Shown here piece by piece: positions 7,101 to 12,191 of a stretch of DNA of 12,191 nt (positions within the stretch are counted from its first letter, which is position 1; every line of letters starts with the position of its first letter). Below the pieces are notes generated by a model. The model ran no database searches. It was not told the DNA's origin and worked only from the letters and a program-made list of their open reading frames with translations. The DNA lies in assembly GCA_014621425.1 (NCBI GenBank), contig JAANBB010000748.1, positions 1 to 12,191 of the forward strand, written 5' to 3'. Origin of the DNA: Cylindrodendrum hubeiense. Taxonomy: Eukaryota; Ascomycota; Sordariomycetes; Hypocreales; Nectriaceae. The position numbers and the translations under genes were made by a program.

Positions 7101-7618
7101 TCACAAGGCCGCCCACGCTGGCTGACCTCCACCCAACCTCTTCTCCTCCACACTTCGCCTCTCCCCTTGGCATATGACCGCGACTCTCCGCCGCCCGCAT
7201 CCTCACGAGACCAAAAAGCTTGAGGAGACGGTCTTGGGTCTGGGTCTCCGTCTCAGTCTCAGTCCCAGCTTGGACCAGTCCTGTGCCACTTGATTCCCGC
7301 CATTCCGCGCCAGCAATAGGCCCCCAACAAAAAATCGCAGCCTGCATCATGCGTTGCCCTTGACTGACTGCTCGGTCAAGCGCTGCCGCTCATTGCCTTA
7401 ATCACCGCCAGAGGCACTCACGGTCGACTTCGCCATCAACCCCATACTGATCGGCTGATCGCTGCTCGATACTGCGGCCTTCGGCGCTTCAATTGACACC
7501 TCATCGCCGCTGGGTCGGCTCTCCTGCGACTCACGAAATGAACCATTGACCAAGTGGCGACCTGTGCTATCCGCCTTCCCTACCCGTACACCGACACACA
7601 CAGAGCTTGAACTCAACG
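7101..7618 (+). promoter_or_regulatory. Lipase promoter and 5' UTR
   Basis: The DNA upstream of the lipase becomes C/T-rich from about 7110, with CTC-rich runs near 7130-7170 and a short tandem of CAGTCT around 7250-7266. A minimal upstream ORF, ATG AAC CAT TGA, lies at 7538-7549, 69 nt before the lipase start. The leader near the ATG is C/A-rich (ACACCGACACACACAGAG). Confidence 0.4.
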
Positions 7619-8851
7619 ATGCAACCACGGGCCTTGGACATGCTGAGGCTTTGGGCCTTGCAGCTGGCCCTCAGCGCTGTGGGCCTGGCATCGTCGCAGG
7701 CTCAACGGCCCCTCGGCGAAGACCCCGCGATGCCAGTTCCGTTGACAGTGACGGGAACCATATCCATGGCTTTGTTCGCAACGCTTGAGCGTCTTGCCCG
7801 GCTCGTTGACATCACTTACTGCATTGGCACCACTGGGGTGAACAAGCCGTTCGAGTGTGTCTCTCGCTGCAGCGATTTCCCAAGTCTCTCCCTGGTTACC
7901 ACCTGGAATACCGGGGTGCTCATGAGCGATAGCTGCGGATTCATTGCTGTTGACCACGGTGTACAACAACGCGACACGGCGACCAAAAATTCCATCTACA
8001 CTACCGGAGGCCCTGCCATCATTGTGGCCTTCCGGGGAACTTACAGCATCACTAATACGGTTGTGGACCTCAGCACCGTGCCGCAAAAATATGTCCCATA
8101 CCCCTCCCCAGACAACGGTGGAGAGGACCCCCCAGAGAAGCCCGAGCATGAATGCAACAACTGCACTGTCCACATGGGATTCTTGGAGTCGTGGAAGAAC
8201 GCGAGGCCCCTTGTCATCCCGGAACTTCAGCAACTCCGGGCGCAGTACCCATCGTACCCGATCCAGCTCATCGGACACAGCCTAGGCGGAGCCGTTGCCT
8301 GCCTCGCCGCCCTGGAGTTGAAGGTCTCACTAGGCTTAGAGGACATTGTGGTGACGACTTTCGGTGAACCTCGGGTCGGGAATCCCGGGCTTGCTCGCTT
8401 CGTCGATGAGGTGTTCCATCTGGGTGGACAAGAGGGCCTAGAGGAGCGTGCATACCGACGCGTAACTCACCAGGAGGACCCGATCCCGTTACTACCGTTG
8501 GGTGAATGGGGTTACCAATCACATGCTGGGGAGGTTTTCATTTCTAAAAAGGATCTCTCGCCATCGGAGGGCGATGTGTACGTGTGTGTCGGAGACACCG
8601 ACCCAAAGTGTATCGCCAAAGATGACGATGACATTTTGGACAGCGTGCGCCGTCTTCTGAGATTCCAGCACACTATCGCCACATCTGACGAGGCAGTGGA
8701 TGCGGAGCTGTTCCCGTCGAGGTTTAAGCTATGGGAGCTCTTCTTTGCGCATCGGGACTATTTTTGGAGACTGGGGCTCTGCGTCCCAGGAGGGGATCCG
8801 GCGAACTGGGGCCGAAACCCGTATGGGTCCCCGGAGTCAAATGAACTGTAG
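7619..8851 (+). CDS. Secreted class 3 (alpha/beta hydrolase) lipase
   Basis: A single exon encodes 410 residues. The ATG at 7619 begins a signal peptide (basic MQPR then hydrophobic MLRLWALQLALSAVGLASS) cleaved near residue 25-30. The body follows the filamentous-fungal triacylglycerol lipase / feruloyl esterase family. It has an oxyanion segment VAFRGTYS (about 136-143), a lid-like YSITNTVVDL, CTVHMGFLESW (about 182-192), the nucleophile elbow GHSLGG with Ser221, TFGEPRVGN (about 247-255), Asp287 in HQEDPIPLLP, a conserved HAGE (302-305), and the catalytic His378 in HRDYFWRLGLC. The triad Ser221-Asp287-His378 is therefore complete. Enzymes of this type hydrolyse acylglycerols or other esters outside the cell; the substrate cannot be read from sequence. 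A Pro/Glu-rich insert (about 159-180) precedes the CNNC pair, and an acidic DDDD stretch near 335 lies between the catalytic Asp and His, making the protein longer than the compact 270-residue members. Length, motifs and lack of introns indicate an intact gene. Confidence 0.95.
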   Translation: MQPRALDMLRLWALQLALSAVGLASSQAQRPLGEDPAMPVPLTVTGTISMALFATLERLARLVDITYCIGTTGVNKPFECVSRCSDFPSLSLVTTWNTGVLMSDSCGFIAVDHGVQQRDTATKNSIYTTGGPAIIVAFRGTYSITNTVVDLSTVPQKYVPYPSPDNGGEDPPEKPEHECNNCTVHMGFLESWKNARPLVIPELQQLRAQYPSYPIQLIGHSLGGAVACLAALELKVSLGLEDIVVTTFGEPRVGNPGLARFVDEVFHLGGQEGLEERAYRRVTHQEDPIPLLPLGEWGYQSHAGEVFISKKDLSPSEGDVYVCVGDTDPKCIAKDDDDILDSVRRLLRFQHTIATSDEAVDAELFPSRFKLWELFFAHRDYFWRLGLCVPGGDPANWGRNPYGSPESNEL

Positions 8852-9690
8852 GAGATGGATTTCCAGTGTTGGGAGTTTCTTGGTATGGATTATCACCCTA
8901 GGCAGAGCATTCTTAAAATAACATGACGCACCTGATGGATGCCGGTTGTTTTGTTGTTAATTACGCAGGCGTTGGCGGTTGGGGAGAACCTGTACCGCCG
9001 TAGTTGAAACAAGGCTAGATCGATAAATTCAGATAGTTGATATAGTGATGAAGCGAAATCGGAGAATTCTAAATGCAGCATGTCCTTGGACCGATCCAAC
9101 CAGCATGGAGAATCCTGGGATTGAGATTCCCAGCTACAGCAACCCTCGGCGCTTGGCTGTGAAGCGAGATAAGGATGGGTGGTGGGGTACGCCAGCCTAT
9201 CCCCCACCCACCGGCGGCCTGCCTGTTGTCACACAGAGTGCATATTTGTTGGGTTCCGTGTCACTGACTAGGGCCGGAACTTGGGCGGAATGAGTATGGG
9301 ATTGAAATTAGAGGAGCAGGACGTGATGGGATCAGAGGCTGGGGGCCAAGGGCGGGCGGGTGGCGGATGCATGGCATCATGGTGCCAGTCTTGCCAGTGC
9401 CGTTGCCCGCGAGTCCGTGACCTGCGCGCGAGTGGGCGATTGCCAGCTCACACTGGCCGCGCATCATTACCCTGGCTCGTCCGCGGCAGGACTCCTTTGC
9501 GCCCCGGGCTGGGCCGAGCAGTGGAGAGGGAGACGCTGAGGTCCACCACCTTGGAAGTACGCTGTGCTACCAACCTTGCATCTCTTGACCATTCTTGATA
9601 GGCAGCGCGATAACACTCTGAGGAAGACACCGGGGAGACTGGCGAGCCGGCGAGGGGTGCAGCGATGAGGGGAATAGCTGTGAGTCACGG
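8852..9690. other. Lipase 3' flank and gene-free DNA
   Basis: A/T-rich sequence with TTCTTAAAATAACA near 8910-8923 follows the lipase stop and may mark its 3' end. From about 9170 on the DNA becomes G/C-rich with no supported gene; a 105-codon frame at 9281-9598 is of low complexity and lacks protein character. Confidence 0.4.
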
Positions 9691-10740
9691 CTCAGCCCGG
9701 ATCGAGGGCGCCGTCGTAGGTTGGGGATAGCAGAAAGTCTCTAGAGATGCATGATGAGGCGACGGCCGATTTCTCTCCACGGGCCTTACTGGACTGGGGC
9801 CAGGGTGATTCCAGATGGATCCAAGGTAGACGGGGCCAAAGGTATGTGGGGATGGGAAACGGAATGGCTTCTTCGTTCGCATGGGTAACAGGCACCACAG
9901 CAACAACGAGGCCCGCCAGCTGATTCCAGGCATCGTCGTCAACACTCTCCATGCTTGCAGGGTACGAGGGGTTTTGGTTGTGAGGCGGTTTTGAGGCGGT
10001 TTTCGAGGCCGACGTCAGGCTGTGGCGGTGCTCATCCTTCCATCAACCAGCTGCAGGTGATTGATGCCGCACATGGTCCGTAGGTCCGCCGCAGAAGGCC
10101 TGAAGAAACTAAGTTACCTAGACGAAGAATCAATGGCGTGGACGCCTTGTGGCCGCTCTAAACGCCCGTTTCCCGCATCCAGGTTGGTGGTTTTTGTTCC
10201 AGCGACCCAGGACAAGCAACGGCGGGATGGTGATGCCAGAACGGGGGTGCATTCTGTGACGAGAATGGATGGAGCGGGTCGCTGACCATGAGGATTTGGG
10301 GCTTTGGGGAGGGCATGGAATCATCCAATGTCAACAAACACGTACGAGCAGGGGTGGCAGCGAGGCAGATGGGCAGATCTCAAGATTTGGCCCGGGCAAA
10401 GCAATCTCGCTGGTGGTCGTGTGCCTACGAATGTTACGTCGTAGGTACGGCTAGGCCGGTGGCTGAGGATGCCGGAGCGGGCAGGTAGGCAGTCAACGAT
10501 AGTGACGCGGTGATCTTCAAAACATCATGTACATCCGAACGCCGGGCCAAGGTAGCGTGGTCGAACGGGCGGAATCAACAAACTCTTGGTTTGGGCTTGG
10601 TTGGCTCTCGAGTTCACATTGGATGCCGGGGTTGGGCGTTTAATCGCCGAAGGTTCGCGAGGCCATAGGCTGGCCCGATGATTACTGTGCGGCGGTCGAT
10701 ATTGGGTGCTTGCCTCCCAGAAATGCCAATGACGAGCTAG
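9691..10740. other. Gene-free DNA with one unassigned 86-codon frame
   Basis: On the minus strand an ATG at 9952 opens 86 codons to a stop at 9692 (product begins MESVDDDAWNQLAG). A second register over the same DNA is also open for 86 codons, so this is weak evidence of coding. It is unrecognised. The rest of the stretch shows no gene. A tandem 2 x 11-bp repeat lies at 9982-10003. Confidence 0.3.
9982..10003. repeat. Tandem repeat, 2 x 11 bp
   Basis: GAGGCGGTTTT occurs twice head to tail (9982-9992 and 9993-10003), identical, with a partial third unit CGAGGCC following. Confidence 0.8.
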
Positions 10741-10761
10741 GAATAAAAGAGAAGAGACGCC

Positions 10762-10805
10762 GTGCTGCGTTGTGCTGTGCTGCGTTGTGCTGTGCTGTGC
10801 TGTGC
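10762..10805. repeat. Pentanucleotide microsatellite (GTGCT)n with variants
   Basis: A 15-bp unit GTGCTGCGTTGTGCT is repeated exactly (10762-10776 and 10777-10791), followed by GTGCT copies to about 10805. All of it is built from GTGCT and GCGTT pentamers. Such tracts are variable in copy number between strains. Confidence 0.85.
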
Positions 10806-10940
10806 GCGCTCTGCTGTGTGATGTGTCCGTGCTGTGCTGGCGGGTAAAAGATACGTACCGCTAGCCAGAGATACCGGTGTGCGTGATGTGTCGTGTGTGG
10901 CGCGGTGAGAGAGTGGCAGATGCTCAGCCCTCCGAGAGGC

Positions 10941-10960
10941 GAGACGAGGCAAGACGAGGC
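10941..10960. repeat. Tandem repeat, 2 x 10 bp
   Basis: GAGACGAGGC and AAGACGAGGC adjoin and differ only at the first base; the preceding 10 bp (TCCGAGAGGC) are a weaker third copy. Confidence 0.7.
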
Positions 10961-11135
10961 TGCTTCTGTGCAGATCATGTCGAAACAGGTCATGCCCGAA
11001 TCTGCCCCAAGGTGACATGAGTGTGTGCATGTGAGTGAGTGCATCAGTGAGCCGTGAATGACAGAATGAGTGAGAGTGAACAGATGCCATCCCGGCAGAA
11101 GACCGTGTGCAGACAGTTGCAAGGCGTCTCAGATG

Positions 11136-11163
11136 TGCCTGAGGTCCTGTGCTTGAGGTCCTG
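11136..11163. repeat. Tandem repeat, 2 x 14 bp
   Basis: TGCCTGAGGTCCTG and TGCTTGAGGTCCTG adjoin with one mismatch. The sequence CTGTGCCTCTGGAG that overlaps its end (11161-11174) recurs exactly at 11771-11784. Confidence 0.75.
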
Positions 11164-11520
11164 TGCCTCTGGAGCAGAGCACGGCGGTGCGTGCGGATTT
11201 GGCCCAAAAGCAGGTACGAAACCGGGCATTTCGGATCTTGGTGCCAGTTCAACTCGGTGCACAGGCTCCTCCAAGAAGCGGCGCTAGGTGGTTCTTAGCG
11301 AAGGGCGTCCCCTCCTTTGCCTCCCAACCAGCCAGGGCAGGGCAGGGGGGAGAGAAGAGCACAGAAGAGGGGGGACTTGGGCGAGAAGCGATGCCATGCC
11401 ATTGGGCGTGTGACGACATGGCATGCTGTCAGAGTGAGAGGGAGGGAAGATGAGGGGTTGAGCGAAGGAGAGGGACTTTTTCCTATCACCTGGCGCTCAC
11501 TTGACCTTTGTTTTGAACCT

Positions 11521-11564
11521 GCCAGTTGGCTGCCAGTGGGCGGCCAGTTGATTGACAGTGCTGG
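11521..11564. repeat. Helically spaced repeat, 4 x 11 bp, GCCAGT core
   Basis: The hexamer GCCAGT starts at 11521, 11532 and 11543, and GACAGT at 11554, each exactly 11 bp after the last. The intervening five bases vary, so the core is kept while the spacers drift. This is the pattern expected of repeated binding sites on one face of the helix; the bound factor is unknown. Confidence 0.7.
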
Positions 11565-11637
11565 GCAGCTGGCGCCGCAGCAGCACCTCGCACGATTAGC
11601 ACCTGGCGCCCATCTGGCTAGCTGCTGCTGCCATCGA

Positions 11638-11667
11638 ACCGCACCGCACCGCACCGTACCGTACCGC
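11638..11667. repeat. Tandem repeat, 6 x 5 bp (ACCGC/ACCGT)
   Basis: Six pentamers run without a break: three ACCGC, two ACCGT and one ACCGC. Confidence 0.85.
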
Positions 11668-11912
11668 CACAGGTTGCTCTCGAGGTGCCCCGCAACGCCC
11701 CCCGGGCAGCCATTCATGGCGTGTCAACGGGCCCGGCAACGCCTGGGTCGCAGCCACTCAAGGCCCCTCTCTGTGCCTCTGGAGGGCAGTGGACGCACTG
11801 GAGGGCACCGAAAACCTGGTCGCCCTGGTCGCCCTAGCCCCCCAAGGGCCCAAAACAAGAGTCCGGTGCAGGGCGGCTGCTGCTGGCAGCTGGCCGCTGT
11901 GGGCTCTGCGGA

Positions 11913-11952
11913 TAGGCACGAGTAGGCACGAATAGGCCCAAACAGGCCCAAA
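11913..11952. repeat. Tandem repeat, 4 x 10 bp, (T/C)AGGC core
   Basis: Units at 11913, 11923, 11933 and 11943 read TAGGCACGAG, TAGGCACGAA, TAGGCCCAAA and CAGGCCCAAA; a decayed fifth unit follows. The period is close to one helical turn. Confidence 0.8.
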
Positions 11953-12097
11953 TGAAGGCAAATACACACATTGCGAGGGGAAAATGCACACCGTCCCCGC
12001 CCCAAACTGCAAACACATAGCGCTTTCTCAACGCCTGACCCGCGTCCCACCTCCACAAGCAGCAGCGCCGGTACCAGTCTCAGGCCCAGTCCTAGCC

Positions 12098-12191
12098 CAG
12101 TCCACAGTCCACAGTCCACACTCTCGCATCCCATCCCATTCATCCCTCCGTCTCCCTCCCTCTTATTCTAACTACGCACCCCCCGCACCAA
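12098..12191 (+). promoter_or_regulatory. Probable core promoter of a plus-strand gene beyond the right edge
   Basis: Three copies of CAGTCCA (12098-12118) lead into a strongly pyrimidine-rich tract (about 12119-12170, with CCCTCCGTCTCCCTCCCTCT) and then a C/A-rich end. CT-rich tracts before the transcription start are typical of strongly expressed genes of filamentous ascomycetes. No start codon is reached, so the gene is unknown. The long repeat-rich DNA to its left could be part of its upstream control region. Confidence 0.4.

Noticed and set aside
7613..8278. 221-codon minus-strand frame opposite the lipase
   Set aside because: It is antisense to a clear lipase gene and is explained by codon bias of that gene.
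9692..9952. 86-codon minus-strand frame starting MESVDDD
   Set aside because: A second register is open over the same bases, and nothing in the product is recognisable; noted only in the intergenic description.
10682..11252. Minus-strand frames of 146 and 171 codons
   Set aside because: Their C-terminal parts are translations of the GTGCT microsatellite (Ser-Thr-Ala-Gln repeats) and the starts are not convincing.
11295..12143. Frames of 139-202 codons on both strands near the right end
   Set aside because: They run through tandem repeats and purine or pyrimidine tracts; composition is Pro/Arg/Gly-rich in every register, as expected of GC-rich non-coding DNA.

Overview
The window looks like nuclear DNA from a filamentous ascomycete (Pezizomycotina, most likely a Sordariomycete). 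The genes carry short introns of 57-213 nt with GTAAGT or GTACGT donors, CTAAC or CTGAC branch sites 18-23 nt before the acceptor, and C/A-rich start contexts. The predicted proteins are fungal in character: an eL36 ribosomal protein, a TUG/Ubx4-type UBX protein, a small cysteine-containing secreted protein and a secreted class 3 lipase. No bacterial operon structure, CRISPR array, rRNA, tRNA or intact transposon was seen.

Layout, left to right. At 1-102 (minus strand) the 5' end of a gene running off the left edge is suggested by an ATG in a strong context followed directly by a 66-nt intron. Its promoter probably lies in 103-560. A relatively AT-rich gene-free stretch (about 600-1310) with two short tandem repeats separates it from the promoter of the next gene, which contains two overlapping short ORFs. 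At 1642-3219 (plus) is a two-exon gene for a 504-residue UBX-domain protein with an N-terminal TUG-type ubiquitin-like domain. At 3626-4327 (minus), convergent with it, is a four-exon gene for cytosolic large-subunit ribosomal protein eL36 (RPL36); two of its introns contain terminal or internal inverted repeats. The 1.8 kb between RPL36 and the next gene holds the RPL36 promoter and an unexplained pair of minus-strand reading frames (5301-5797) that may be a broken gene. At 6103-6669 (plus) is a two-exon gene for a 169-residue secreted six-cysteine protein, possibly of the AA1-like (Alt a 1) type. At 7619-8851 (plus) is an intronless gene for a 410-residue secreted class 3 lipase with a complete Ser-Asp-His triad.

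The final 3.3 kb (8852-12191) has no gene I can support. It is rich in short tandem repeats, several with 10- or 11-bp periods, and ends in a pyrimidine-rich tract that looks like the core promoter of a plus-strand gene starting just beyond the right edge.

How the genes relate: the UBX protein and eL36 are housekeeping functions (Cdc48/p97 adaptor; ribosome). The two secreted proteins sit in tandem on one strand and together suggest a small secretome segment, but nothing in the sequence shows that they act in one pathway. I found no clear new multi-gene system. The most unusual signals are the intron inverted repeats in RPL36, the helically spaced tandem repeats in the intergenic DNA and the unassigned reading frames at 5301-5797.
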